Shown: piece by piece, positions 44,576 to 56,127 of the stretch
Position numbering within the stretch: the first letter of the stretch is position 1
Layout of the letters: each line of letters opens with the position of its first letter
Assembly: GCA_035578175.1 (NCBI GenBank)
Contig: JAQMRL010000003.1
Coordinates: 103,714,969 to 103,778,968 of the forward strand
DNA: 64,000 nucleotides
Direction: 5' to 3'
Source: Catonia carolina
Taxonomy: Eukaryota; Arthropoda; Insecta; Hemiptera; Achilidae
Program-made: the position numbers and the translations under genes
Notes under the pieces: generated by a model
What the model was told of the DNA's origin: nothing
Database searches by the model: none
What the model saw: only the letters and a program-made list of their open reading frames with translations

Positions 44576-45566
44576 AAGAGTAAATAAAACTGTACATGGG
44601 TCTGTAATAAATTTCTTAAGAAACCACGACGTTATAGGCCTGTCAGTTATATGTTCAGTCCTTGATTAGGATAAAGAATTAAATTATTCGACGGCGATTA
44701 TTATTAATAATGTTTACTTATGAAAAATTTTTATTACCATTTGTACTATTTTTAAAAAATCTGACTTCACTAAAAAAAAATATGTTTATTTTCCTTAGTT
44801 CTTCCACCTTGAATTCTAAGTAAGTACCTTAGTTGTGTTGACAGTTGTTATTCCAAATAAAATTGTTCATTTTATTGTACATTCGTATGTATATAGTTTT
44901 CTGTTTACAATATTCATGACATTTTACAGCGAAAGTACACCAGAAAGATTTTCATGTGGCCTACTTGAATGATAGGTTTTACATTTCCAGTACGCCGTAT
45001 TTTTAATTTTTATACTGTTTACCAACTATAAATTGTGTTTTTTATCGTATTTTAAAGAAATTTATTATTTTAAATTATTTTTATCGTAATTTATATATTT
45101 AAAAAAAGTTTAAAATATTCTTGAACCTTGACTTTTTGTATGTCTGTATTTATGCACTTTCGCCGATATTTAAGTTACTACATTATTTATTTACATTTTA
45201 CTCTCTGAATAAGTTTATATCCTGTGTATTTTTTAAGTTTATGTATGAATATATTGTTTATTACGAAGTAATTTTAGTATTAAATTTAAGTATTGTTAAG
45301 TAATAGTATACTTTTAGAAATAGATGGCGGAAAAACTTTACTTGCTAATTGACACCATGCTCTGTACTAACCCATTAAGTCTGCTAGTGGAAATTTGCTA
45401 CAAAAAGCTAAGTTACTCCGGTTAGGTATACGACTTGGTAAGGTAACCAGATGATAATTTTCAGCTGGTGAAAACAAAACGCTGGGTGATCCTCTTCAAA
45501 TTATAATAATTATTACAAGCAAACAAAACCAGATGTAAAAACAAAAAAAAGCCGTATGTCATTAGG
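44576..45566. other. AT-rich gap
   Basis: Very AT-rich 44990-45310; no feature recognised. Confidence 0.5.
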
Positions 45567-45919
45567 GTTGTTTAGATCATCAGCCGGAAGGCTGGTTTGA
45601 ATCTCTAGAGGTTTTACCAAGTAAAATGAGGTAGGTGGTTTACAATTACCTTCCTCACTGAGTTGAAAAGTACGTATGTATATCAGCATTCCAGATTCTC
45701 TGAAAAGCACATATTTTCCACCCTGCAAATGCCACCTTCACTTCATTCACCACAGGGTTTGCCTGTATAATGAAATTCATTACTTTCAGAGGAGATAACT
45801 CTGATTGCTACCTCTTTTCTTCTTATATACTTCAGTAATTTAATTGGCTGACCTATTTTTGTAGCCCTGGAACTAACAGATTGAGTGTAAATAAACACTC
45901 CACCTGTCTGATATTGGCA
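45567..45919 (-). mobile_element. SINE-B copy 9
   Basis: Minus strand. It lacks about 40 bases in the 5' third (around 45815-45860). No secure target duplication. Confidence 0.82.
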
Positions 45920-46784
45920 GCATATTATTAGTATGTAATATTGTATAATCAAGATTTAGACATGTATTAGAACTTCACGATATGAAGCTGAATCGTTTTA
46001 CTTGGTACGTTAGACTATCAAATTTATAGATTATTTAATATTCAAACACTTTCTTGAATCTTAAATTCATTACACAAACAATTTTTTCTGATAAAAATAT
46101 TAAGAGAAAAATGTATAGTACTTGAATGTTTCTGACAATACCATTGTGTTTGTTATTGTTTTAAAGATCTTTTCAATTCAAAGTACTTTATTATTTGAAT
46201 ATTTAACGTATGGTAGGCGTAAGTAGTAAAACCATTTAAAGGGCACGTGTTATCATATACAAAAATGGTTGACAGGATTTTTAAAATGAATTCTATTCAG
46301 GACAAGCGACTAGTTTGATTGAGAGAGGAAATGATTATTTAGTTAAGATATAGATGGTAAACCTTTCTTAGGTTCTACAAGAAGCACGTTTTGTCTAATC
46401 CATTGTCTCTTAGAATAAAAGTGTTAGTCTCTATTCGTTACTTAGGCTACACCTGAAATGGACAGAAAGTAAAGAAACGCCTCTGTCTATTGGTCGCTTG
46501 ATGTGCATCTTTAATAAGATAACTGTACGTGTTTCACTTAAAAGCTCGTGACTTTTGTAATTTTCATTTCAATATCTTGTCAGTCAGAATTTTAGAAACA
46601 CGAAAATTTTTTTCAGTACTCAAAAAATATCAATTTTTAACAATTCTAATGGTATACCGTATAATGATTGATTTTACAATTTACATCTTAAATTGAAAAT
46701 TCAAATTATTAAGTTCGATATTTGTTTTACAGTTTTTATCAGTAGAATCTGATTCAATAGATTTCTATTAGTGTGAGTTCCCCT
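45920..46784. other. Gap, nothing recognised
   Basis: No feature recognised on either strand. Confidence 0.4.
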
Positions 46785-46850
46785 AGGTTAACCCAATTGG
46801 CTTCTACCCTAGGGTAGAACATTGGGTTTGATTCCCAATCAGGTCTGACA
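46785..46850 (+). mobile_element. tRNA-derived SINE S3, copy b
   Basis: AACCCAATTGGCTTCTACC and the B-box-like GGGTTTGATTCCC followed by AATCAGGTCTG match S3a at 28690-28768. Confidence 0.6.
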
Positions 46851-47268
46851 TTTTTTCTACTAATCTTCATTTATCATCCTTCTCGTTGTCTGCATTAGCG
46901 TAATTTCAAAACAGGCGGACATAACATAAAACATAAATTATCAAAACTAACTTACTTATATTTCTGATATTCCGTAAACGATGAATACATGTGATGTGTT
47001 GATGATAAATGTGTGTGTATGATGATTAAATGTGTTTAACGTCGCAGTTTTAAAAACAGTTGCGAAGTGGTCGCCCTGTAAATTTAGCTACAGTCCACCA
47101 TTATTCCGGTTGTCCATTAAATATAGAAAATGCTGCTACTTTAAAAAAAACAAGAGTAACCGAAACCACATTCCCAAAATTTCCAGTACTATACTTTATT
47201 AAACAACTCTACTTAAATTTTCTACAGGGTAAACCTTAACACTTAAATAATTATGCAAAACCTATAAC
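46851..47268. other. Unassigned gap
   Basis: Contains a (GTGTGATGAT)-like stretch at 46990-47030; nothing else. Confidence 0.4.
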
Positions 47269-47292
47269 CTAACGAACTAAAGACTGCAGATA
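47269..47292. mobile_element. MITE D terminus only (copy 3)
   Basis: CTAACGAACTAAAGACTGCA is followed by unrelated sequence. Confidence 0.6.
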
Positions 47293-47493
47293 ATCCCACA
47301 GAAGATTGAACTCTAGATATCCCACAGCCTTGTTACACAAATCTGCGTAAATGAAGTAACAATTTTTTTTTTTGACTATGTAATTTACATACTTTATTCA
47401 TTATTTAATATTTATAACTAGTTTTTTTTCAAACAATTACTAAGTTTATTTACAAAAAAAAACTTTAAATAAGATTAGCGCACTGCAAAAAGA

Positions 47494-47594
47494 AAGTGAG
47501 GAAGGCAGGGTAAATTACATCACTCCTCATCTTACTAAGTAAAGCATCCAAAAGTTTAACCCAGGTTTTCGGCTGATGACGTAGACAAAACCTG
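47494..47594 (+). mobile_element. SINE-B copy 10, 3' end only
   Basis: From GTGAGGAAGGCA through GGTTTTCGGCTGATGAC. Confidence 0.75.
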
Positions 47595-47677
47595 AAATTT
47601 AATACTCCTCATAAATACTTGTATTAAGATGACAGTTTTGAATTTAAAATATATAACGCTAGTAAAATTAATTACTA

Positions 47678-47898
47678 CGAACTAAAGACTGCAGATGAGA
47701 TATAGCCAATAACAAGCCAAGGTCGGGAGTGAGGTTGCCCTTTCGCTAAGTCACCCTCTGTCCCACCGAACTCCAGCTGACTTTATGTTAGGCTGTCATC
47801 CACAATGGGACCACAACGTGACACCGCCGGATACGATTAACGAAAGTCAATTGGCTCTATGCTTTGATTAGGTTACTATGCTCCGCCTTCATCTGCAG
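47678..47898. mobile_element. MITE D, copy 4, right end missing
   Basis: Left TIR ACGAACTAAAGACTGCAGAT is intact. On the right it stops at ATCTGCAG and continues directly as family A. Confidence 0.85.
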
Positions 47899-48128
47899 CT
47901 TGATGAAAATATTCGTGTCGGATCCAGTAGTAGTATCTAAGTTTCAAGTTCGTATGATGTTCCGTTCTTGAGATATTCTGTTCACACACACCCAGACCAA
48001 TCGAAAAAAACTTCTCTTTTGGGTTCAGGGGGTCTGAAAACGTGTAGATCCGGTAAAAACTCGAATTCGAAAAATCAACATGAAAACAATACTTTCCTTC
48101 CTGTGTATTCATATAGACAAGAGAAAGT
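47899..48128 (-). mobile_element. Family A 5' fragment fused to MITE D (A-l)
   Basis: Begins inside the GATGAAAATATTCGTG block and ends at the 5' terminus (GACAAGAGAAAGT). The CACACACACCC tract is retained. Confidence 0.8.
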
Positions 48129-48551
48129 AAAAATTGTGGAGGGAAATTTTTATTTTTAAACAGGAAAAAAAATTTAACATTTCCTTCAGGGGAAAAGTTA
48201 CTATCTTCATAATTTGAAACAGCTGTAAACATTAATTAAAATGCTTATTATTACAACTACTATGTCAAAAAGCAAGTAACAAGAAGAATTTAGTTGCCGT
48301 AATATTTTCTATGTTTAACGTTAATATCTGCTGTACTTGTAGTTTGTAGATTCTTTCAGAGATGGCGTTGCATCCGTCATTCGTTACAATACAGAGAACT
48401 CTGCTATTCCGCAGAATGAAGTTTTACTGCACTTTAAAAAAAATCACGGTTAATACCTGTAGATTTTTCATTCATGCTATTGTAAAAATGCTTAAATTTA
48501 GATTACGTATTTTTAAAATTAAATTTATTTCCTGGGTGAAGTTTATCATAG
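48129..48551. other. Unassigned gap
   Basis: AT-rich; no feature recognised. Confidence 0.4.
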
Positions 48552-48559
48552 TTACAGGT

Positions 48560-48948
48560 GTTGTTGTTTAGGTCATCAGCCGAAAGGCTGGTTTGAACCT
48601 GTAGAGATTTTACTAAATGAGTAAGGAGTGTGATGGTTTACAATTGCCTTCCTCACTGAATGGAAAAGTACGCCCTGCATGCTGAGCACTCTGAAAAGCA
48701 TATATTTTCCACTCTGCAAATGACAGCTTCATTTCATTCACCACAGGATCTGGCTGTATAATGAAATTTATTTTTTTCAGAGGAGATAACTCATTAGTGT
48801 CTTTTACACCTCTCCCTCTTCTGTTCTTAAATGATTCAGTCATTTAATTGGCTGACCAAGTAATAAGAAACAGAACTATATATTTTAGCCCTGCAACGAA
48901 CAGTTTGAGTGTAAATAATTTGACACTCCTCCTATCTGTTATGGGCAA
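48560..48948 (-). mobile_element. SINE-B copy 11
   Basis: Full length; 8-bp duplication TTACA(G/A)GT at 48552-48559 and 48949-48956. Confidence 0.9.
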
Positions 48949-48956
48949 TTACAAGT

Positions 48957-49561
48957 ACAATGTTTATATCAGAATATATTATTCATCTTTCTTTGAGGGA
49001 GATGTAGATATTTTGAAAAATACAATAAAACAGTTTTTCTGTTAATTAAAACACATTTTCGTTGTTAAGGCTACATGAAATAGCCAAATTGAATTACTGA
49101 AACTTTTTCTTAGTTCTTCGTTTTTGTTATTACGACTGGAAATTAATTAATTTTCAATTAATTTAAGTACGGCAACAAATAAATGCTTAACAAGTTTAAG
49201 AACCAATTCCTTACAAATAGCGAATTATTGGTTCAGGAATATTTACATTGTTTCGTTGGTTGGTGTTTCTAGACAATTACGGGTGTGTCACATACCTTGG
49301 GTTTTTCTTATTGAAAACCTGTAAAAAGATTGTGAAAAAAATTTAAGCATGAATACCAAAAGAACAAGAAGCCATTAAAAACAATCTTTTAGTATATCGT
49401 TAATGTTACAGATTTAAATTTAAATTTATTCAGCGTTGAATATTTGATAATATGAGAAACTAGAAAAACTGAATGATTTTAGTTCATTTAATGCTTGATT
49501 TTTTCCATTCTAGTTGAAATTATTGTAAAATTCTTGACTATCTATATTTTTCTTTTGTATT
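48957..49561. other. AT-rich gap
   Basis: AATTAATTTTCAATTAATTT-type symmetry at about 49141-49165; nothing else. Confidence 0.4.
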
Positions 49562-49760
49562 TGTAATGTGTGTCGTTGTAATCTGTTCAATTCAGACAAC
49601 TCCATGATCCAATGAGATGAGGATGATGTGTATGGCGTGTAAATGAAGTGTAGTCGTGAACAGACCCAGGCCAACCATTTCAAAGCATATGGTTAATTGA
49701 ACCCCAACCATCAAAGTACACCGGTAACCTTCCTCTAGTATTCAAATCCGTAAAAGTAAC

Positions 49761-50003
49761 TATAGCGAACTAGAGACTGCAGATGAAGGCGGAGCATAGT
49801 AACCTAATCAGAGCACAGAGCCAATTGACTTTCGCAATCGTATCTTGCGGTGTCACGTTGTCGTCCCACTGTGGATGATAGCCTAACGAAATGTCAGCTG
49901 GAGTTCGGGTTGAACATAGTGTGACTTAGCGAATGGGCAACCTCACACCCTACCTTGGCTGTTATTGGCTAGATCTCATAGCGGTCTTTAGTTCGTTGGT
50001 GTA
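49761..50003. mobile_element. MITE D, copy 5, in SINE S2
   Basis: TIRs GCGAACTAGAGACTGCAGAT and GGTCTTTAGTTCGTTGG. TAACTA occurs on both sides (49758-49763 area and 50003-50008) and may be the target duplication. Confidence 0.88.
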
Positions 50004-50021
50004 TAACTACCTTTTCTAGGA

Positions 50022-50223
50022 ATTTTTTACTTTTTGTTTGTCATCGGGAACTGCACATTATTGACAACCACCCAATTTGATTGCTGCATTTGAACAGGGA
50101 CCCCTCGTTGAGTTTGTTCACGAATAGCTGTTAGATGGTCACGATACAAAGTTGCTTACAAACCGGTCTTCTTTACAAATAATAGCTCCTTTCTACTATG
50201 ACTAATTGAACTGGCTCGAAGGC
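50022..50223 (-). mobile_element. 202-bp retroposon-like insert in SINE S2
   Basis: Flanked by the 12-bp duplication CCTTT(T/A)CTAGGA (50010-50021 and 50224-50235). Starts T-rich on the plus strand (ATTTTTTACTTTTTG), so an A-rich end on the minus strand. No tRNA-like boxes recognised, and no second copy seen in the window. Confidence 0.65.
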
Positions 50224-50295
50224 CCTTTACTAGGATTTGAACCAGGAACCTTAGTCTTTGAAACAGCTGACTTGCGACGACGACTTTACCCTAGA

Positions 50296-50622
50296 CCAGC
50301 GGTCTCAAACGCGCGGCCCGGTAACGGATGATTTGCGGCCCGCGATGAATCCTCATCATTTCAATATTAAAAATTATAGTTGTTATACCTACTACAAAAT
50401 AGTAGATGATTGAATAGTAAACATTTTTTTAATAAATTACAACATTAAGTTGAGTATGAGTTGCCTACACAATAGAAAAATGTATTTATGTTTGCCAAGA
50501 AAGAAATACTGCCTACCCTGCAGTTTGTGCTAACTGTATAAATGTTGTTCAGAATTTTGCGGCCCTCTAGTGTTCGTAAAACTTTTAAGTGGCCTTCTGT
50601 AGGCTAGGAGTTTGAGACCTCG
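50296..50622 (+). mobile_element. hAT-type non-autonomous element
   Basis: Starts CAGCGGTCTCAAACGCGCGG and ends AGTTTGAGACCTCG, with CGGCCC-rich subterminal regions. The 8-bp flanks CCCTAGAC (50288-50295) and CTCTATAC (50623-50630) match at 6 of 8 positions. The 'GGTCTCAAAC..GCGGCCC' end is a common hAT/Charlie-like TIR. 327 bp, no coding capacity. Confidence 0.82.
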
Positions 50623-50665
50623 CTCTATACCAACCCGGTTGGTTTGATTGTAATATTATTGTAAC

Positions 50666-51040
50666 AACATGAGTTAAGTGGAATAAAGACTTGAGAAAGA
50701 TGGAGATTAGTTTTGTTTTTAATTGCATTTATTTTTTTATTTGTTACCGTGCAATTTTTTAATAGAAATTTTATTATTTGTTGACAAACAATAAATAAAT
50801 CGTATCAATAATAGCTTGATTTTATGGCTAATTTTATTAACCGGCTTTATTTTATGGTGTTATTGTTAACACGCGAGAAAGATAACATCTTTTTTTAATT
50901 ACTATTTTTATTCGTTCAAAATTTTTTTATAAAAATTACTTAGGCTGTAATAGTACGAGTATTATCTGGAATACGTTTAGGCTATGGTATTATCTGGAAT
51001 ACTTTACGGAAATCGAATGCGACAACATTATTTTTAAAGC
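50666..51040. other. AT-rich gap
   Basis: ATTATCTGGAATAC is repeated at about 50963 and 50992; nothing else. Confidence 0.4.
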
Positions 51041-51284
51041 TTAACGAACTAGAGATTGCAGATGAAGGCGAAGCATAGTGAGTTAGATCACAGCACAGAG
51101 CCAATTGATTTTCGTTAATCTTATCTTGCGTTGTCACGTTCTGGTATCGCTGTGGATAACAGCCTAACAAAAAGTCAGCTGCAGTTCGGTGGAACAGAGT
51201 GTGACTTAGCGAAGGGGCAACCTTACACCCGACCTTGATCTAGCTGTTATTAGCTAGATCTCACCTGCAGTCTTTAGTTCGTTC
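51041..51284. mobile_element. MITE D, copy 6
   Basis: TIRs TTAACGAACTAGAGATTGCA and CTGCAGTCTTTAGTTCGTTC; core in the same orientation as copy 5, opposite to copies 1, 2 and 4. Confidence 0.9.
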
Positions 51285-51387
51285 GGGCATATTAATTTAT
51301 TTTGCTTGCGTTGTATATATTAAATCAAAAACTGTCGTCTTAATACAACTATTTTATTAATGGGGAGTATTAAATTTCAGTTTTTTT

Positions 51388-51770
51388 TCTAGGTCATCAG
51401 CCGCAAAGCTGGTTTAAACTTTTAGATGTTTTACTTAGTAAGATGAGGAGTAATGTGGTTTACCTTGCCTTCCTCACTGAGTGGAAAAGTATGGTAATCA
51501 GTATGCCAAGTTCACTGAAAGACATCTACGTTCCACTCTGCAAATGACACCTTCAATTCATTCACCACAAGGGTCTAGCTGTATAATGAAATTCATTACT
51601 CTCAGAGGAGATAACGCTGACGAGTTTCTTTTACACCTTTACCTTTTTTGTTCTTAAATGCTTCAGTCAAATAATTGACTGACTATGTGATAAAAACGAA
51701 CTTTTTTTGTAGTCCTAGAACTAGTAGATCAAGTGCAAATAATTGAACACATCACCTCCCTATTATGGGT
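51388..51770 (-). mobile_element. SINE-B copy 12
   Basis: Full length. 9-bp duplication AAATTT(C/T)AG at 51372-51380 and 51773-51781. Its tail has T-rich sequence in place of the AAC repeat. Confidence 0.87.
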
Positions 51771-51781
51771 AAAAATTTTAG

Positions 51782-52139
51782 TAAATACATAATATGAGTG
51801 TTTATCACTGAAAATAAACGGTAAACCCGTTAGATCGTCAACACCACTCTTTTTTGTTTTTTTCGGTTGTTTCAATAGATCTTATTGGTATTTATTATTT
51901 TATTAAAAATCTTTGAAGACTCGGGGAGTTAAAAATCTAAGATTCGTTACGCGGTAGAGAAAAATCTTCGAAAACACTCTTTTATAAAATCAGAATCGAA
52001 TGAAATATTCCTTTTTAATTTGATATCTGAAAGCGTAAATCAAATATATAAGTTAGGCGATCGTGTTCGAAAATTTAACAATTTTTGGGTGTGAAAATTT
52101 TTGGACATTTTGTTAAGCTATGAATTCAGATGAAATTTT
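51782..52139. other. Unassigned gap
   Basis: AT-rich; nothing recognised. Confidence 0.4.
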
Positions 52140-52484
52140 GTTTTCAGTTAGTCTTACCGAGGCATCATGAGGTTTGCCAGTATTTAAGAAAATCCTCTGG
52201 CCGCGTTATGAGCGCTGCGCAGATTAAGCTAATTAGTGGGATTACCACATCACTGCATATGAGCCTGCAGGACTGTTCCTTCGAGATGCCGCTCTAGGCT
52301 CTTCCGCCTCCTCCGCCATTAGGAAAGACTTCCATGTCCGCCTTTGGAGCCGTTGACCATCTTTACTCGTTTAATCCATCCTGAGAATTTTATTTCCTCA
52401 GCACTCTCCAACAAGAGTTGACGAGTGTCCCCATCGCCAGGGGCGGCTCCCGATAGCAGACCCAGCAACAGCCTCGAGCTATCC
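52140..52484. other. GC-rich block of unknown origin
   Basis: Far richer in G+C than the rest of the window (for example GCCGCTCTAGGCTCTTCCGC, 52290-52309). No long open frame. It lies immediately upstream of the LINE fragment at 52485 and may belong to a repeat. Confidence 0.5.
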
Positions 52485-52800
52485 ACCGCACTTTAAAAAA
52501 TAGCACCAGCAAAAACGCAAGGGTGAGATTTTATAAAACATTAGCAGTGCCGACCCTACTCTATGGCAGCGAAACTTGGGTGCTATCAAAGCGAGAGGAG
52601 AGTAGATTGCAAGCATCTGAAATGAAATTTCTTCGACATACATACAAAACAAAATGAGGGAGGATAAGATACTTAAGCAGACACTGGGCTATAAGCCGGA
52701 GAGCAGGAGAGAACGAGAACGCCCGAGAAAGAGATGGGCAGATTTGAGAGGTTCGGAAAAGGCAGATATGCCTAATACTTGAAAGGCAAAAGTAGAAGTT
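52485..52800 (+). pseudogene. LINE RT C-terminal fragment
   Basis: Reads LKK..HQQK.KGEIL then TLWQRNLG / SRLQASEMKFLRHTYKTK across shifted frames. It is a plus-strand relative of the fragment at 676-1275 (shared CAGACACTGGGCTATAAG-type block). Ends in GAAAGGCAAAAGTAGAAG. Confidence 0.7.
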
Positions 52801-53445
52801 AGTATTAAGTTAGTTAGTTAGTTAAGTTAGTCTTACCAATATCAAATATACGAAATTTAATACAAACTTGTATCAAAATCGGGTTAAATCACTTACAAAA
52901 AATGTTGTGTGTGTTTCACCATTTTCTGAGTTCAGCTAAAAATTAAAATGATTAGATACAGGTTAAATTCTAAACTTTTTCTTGTTACTATAGAATTTCT
53001 TTTCATTTATTAACCAGCTGAATTAAAAAGGTTACATTAAATCTGACATTTTCGTGTTACACGCTTGTATAATTTATGCTATGGTAATAACGCTCGAAGA
53101 ATTAATTTTACTCCACAGTTCAGTGACTGCTATTAAATTTTATTTAATTCTTACTTCATTTAAATACTTACTATTATTTTATCATTTTGCTCCCAGCTTT
53201 ATCATTTTTATAGATTATTTTAATTTTCTTTTGTACACTTTGCTATCATCTTTGTTTTTAGATAAATAAAGCCTCTGTATGTAATAAGTCTACTATTTGT
53301 CGGTAACCTTAAGTGGATTTTTTTTACTGACACACACAGCAAATCTGGGGTAAGCCTTTTATAATTAAATGGTAGAATCATTAAAAAATTATTAGCTTTA
53401 TTAATATCGTTCAGAATTTTTAAAAAATCGTAATTTATTGTTAAT
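52801..53445. other. AT-rich gap
   Basis: (GTTA)n-like stretch at 52801-52830. The 71-codon frame at 53054-53269 is not recognised. Confidence 0.4.
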
Positions 53446-53459
53446 AATGAACTTAATTG

Positions 53460-53853
53460 CTCGTAACGGGCAGGTGGAATGTTAAATTATTTGCAGTCGA
53501 TCTGCTAGTTCCATGGCTACAAAAAATAGTTCTGTTTCTTATCACATGGTCACCCAATTGTATGACTGAACAATTTAAGAACAGAAGATTTAGAGGTGTA
53601 AAAGATACTAATCACAGTTATCTCCTCTAAAAGTAATGAATTTCATTATACAGCCAGACCCACTGGTTAATGAATTGAAGGTGTCATTTATAGGGTGGAA
53701 AGTAGATGCTTTTCAGAGGGTCTGGTATGCTAATAAGCATACTTTTCCACACTCAATGAGGAAGGTAATAGTAAACCATCTCACTGTTTGTTTTACTTAG
53801 TGAAGCATCTGAAAGTTTAAACCAGTCTTTTGGCTAATGACCTAAACAACAAC
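53460..53853 (+). mobile_element. SINE-B copy 13 (best-defined)
   Basis: 394 bp with a perfect 14-bp duplication AATGAACTTAATTG (53446-53459 and 53854-53867). This fixes the family's ends: a 5' TGCCCATAAC-type start (TCGTAACGGG here) and a 3' GACCTAAACAACAAC end. Just before the tail other copies have the hairpin AGCC-TTTC-GGCT; here it is partly mutated. Confidence 0.96.
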
Positions 53854-54117
53854 AATGAACTTAATTGATGTTAGTTAATTTTATTATTTCCGTATACATT
53901 TAACACACTTCTGTTTTGGCCTAAACAAATTTGAGGTGATAAAACAGAATATGGATAAGGATTTATATTGAACAAAATCTAAAACAGTAACAGGCTACTA
54001 CATCTGGCCTGTGTTTTAACTTCCTCAAAATCTTACCGTTCTACTTAGAGATAAGTCGTTGAGCCCTCCAGATCTGCATCTCAGCTATTCATCTCATTTT
54101 TGGTCTTCCTCTACTTC

Positions 54118-54300
54118 TTGTTCAGTTCAGAGCAATGCAACCCCATGGCCCAATGAGATGAGAATGATGAGTATGACATGTAAATAAGATGTAGTCTTGT
54201 ACAGACCCAGGCAGACTATTCCTGAGGGAGTGTGGTTAATTGAACCCCAACCATCACAGTACACCAGTAACCACTACAGTACATCAGTAAAATGAAATAA
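54118..54300 (-). mobile_element. SINE S2, copy e, partial
   Basis: Distal part of S2 (CCCAATGAGATGAG, CAGACCCAGGC, TTGAACCCCAACCATC). The tRNA-like head is missing. Confidence 0.78.
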
Positions 54301-54728
54301 AAGAAGTTAAAAAAAATATTCCCTATATTAAGTATTCCGAAAGTGGTCAATTTTCGTTGTTTAAAAAATGACCAAAATTTGTCAAATACCAGCTACTCAA
54401 GCAAATGAGATTTTTTAGAGTAGATAGAAAATAGACGAATCCTGGCAAGAAAAGAACGTTTTTGTGCAAGAATTTTAAAACTCTAAAAAAAATTTTAGAC
54501 AATGGTTTTGTTTGGTCAGTATACCTTGCACCTTTATCGTGTGACTGTTAATAAAGTTCTGATTGTAAAGATAGTAACCAGCATTAGTTTTAAGATAGTT
54601 AATGACAAATGTAGAGGGCTATTCTATATTTTTTGAGAAACTAACGGAGAATCGAACTCAGTAACCTTGGCTGCGGCTGCAAAATATGCTACTAAATGTT
54701 CCACCAAGATAAATTGATAGCCTCAATA
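54301..54728. other. Unassigned gap
   Basis: Contains GAATCGAACTCAGTAACC near 54651, possibly the remnant of another tRNA-like head. Confidence 0.35.
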
Positions 54729-55652
54729 CGAGGTGTGGTTAATAAATAACGAGACTGACGTTGTAAAAAAAATTGTATTTTAATTTTATACGTAATCACT
54801 TATTGTCACCTTTAATATACACTCTTTCTCTATTCCTACAACACTCCATGCGAATTTTCCAGTGTTGGAAACTGTGCTGGAAGTCATCTGTCAGCTCCTT
54901 TAGAACACGTGCCACTTTCTCTTTTACAGCTTCCACAGACTCAAATCTTGTCCCTTTTAATGCAGATTTCACCTTAGAGAACAGGTAAAGTCTCATGTGC
55001 AATATCTGGTGAATAAGATGGATTTTCGAACACTGAGATGCTGATATTTGGCTAGGAACCTCTTGACAGATAACGCGGAATGAGCTGGCTTTGTCTTGGT
55101 GGAGAACCTATGATTTGTCCTTCCACATTTCGGGGCGTTTTTTCCTTACTCTTTAACGTAGTTTAGAAAGTACCTCAAGGTAGTAATATTGATTAATTGT
55201 TTGACCTTCAGGAACCCAGTGAAGGTACACAATCCCATGGATATAAAAATAAAACAATCATCATTGCTTTAAATTTTGATTTGCTCATTCGAGCTTTTTT
55301 GGCTCTCGGTGAAGTTCGGCTCTTCCAGTGCATGGATTGGCGCTTCGTTTCCGGATCACAGGTAAAAAACCACGTTTCATCACATGTTATTCCTTCTACC
55401 TGTTCCCTAAGGTGAAATCTGCATTAAAAAGGACAAGATTTGAGTCTGTGGAAGCTGTAAAAGAGAAAGCGGCACGTGTCCTGAAGGAGCTGACAGAAAA
55501 TGACTTTCAGCACTTTTCCAATAATGGAAAATTCGCATGGAGCGTTTTAGGGATAGAGAAGGGGTGTATATTGAAGGTGACAATAAGGGATTATGTATAA
55601 AATAAAAATACAATTTTTTACGTCAGTCTCGTTATTTAATAGCGACACCTCT
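54729..55652 (-). mobile_element. Foldback mariner derivative M3
   Basis: Flanked by TA on both sides. Ends CGAGGTGTGGTTAATAAATA and ...TTTAATAGCGACACCTCT. The left arm holds the transposase C-terminus on the minus strand (KVKSALKGTRFESVEAVKEK). The right arm repeats it on the plus strand (55400-55600). The centre is catalytic-domain sequence on the minus strand with deletions. The arm/centre junction is at the same place as in M1 and M2. Confidence 0.92.
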
Positions 55653-56116
55653 TATATTTTTGTTCACATTTTCCAGAAAAGGTAAATAGTTAAAATATTG
55701 TATTTATCAAATTATGATTGTGAACGTAAAACGAATATTTAAATATTACTGTAGGTATAGTAAACCTAATATAAATTTATACGTATGAAAATAATCTGTG
55801 TAAACTAACGTGTAGAATTACAGCATTCTTTCTAGTAATTATTTAATACTAAATGAAAACTTGTAGCATTTCCCTTGAGCGAAATTCTTTCTGCGTGATT
55901 AAGTAACGATACAAGAATTTTTACAAGTCAGTAGTAATAATATTAGTTACTAGTTACTGTAATTATCATGTATTATATTTATGTTTATGTTCTTGAAATA
56001 AAATTGTAGTCGTTCTCAGAATGTAATTGCAGTCTTTTACTTGCAGTAGTTAAATTATAATTTCATAAATTGTTTCTAATAGTTTTTACTGTAATACATT
56101 GATAATGTATTCATGT
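55653..56116. other. AT-rich gap
   Basis: No feature recognised. Confidence 0.4.
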
Positions 56117-56127
56117 AATATTACGGT

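Larger units (their letters stand above)
49562..50665 (-). mobile_element. SINE S2, copy d, holding three insertions
   Basis: S2 pieces at 49562-49760, 50004-50021, 50224-50295 and 50631-50665, in the order of the intact minus copy at 15385-15700. They are separated by MITE D5, a 202-bp retroposon-like insert and a hAT element. Confidence 0.85.

Noticed and set aside
45513..45952. Short frames over SINE-B copies (also 3091-3339, 29986-30354, 48613-48843, 63102-63287)
   Set aside because: They translate the non-coding SINE-B unit in different frames.
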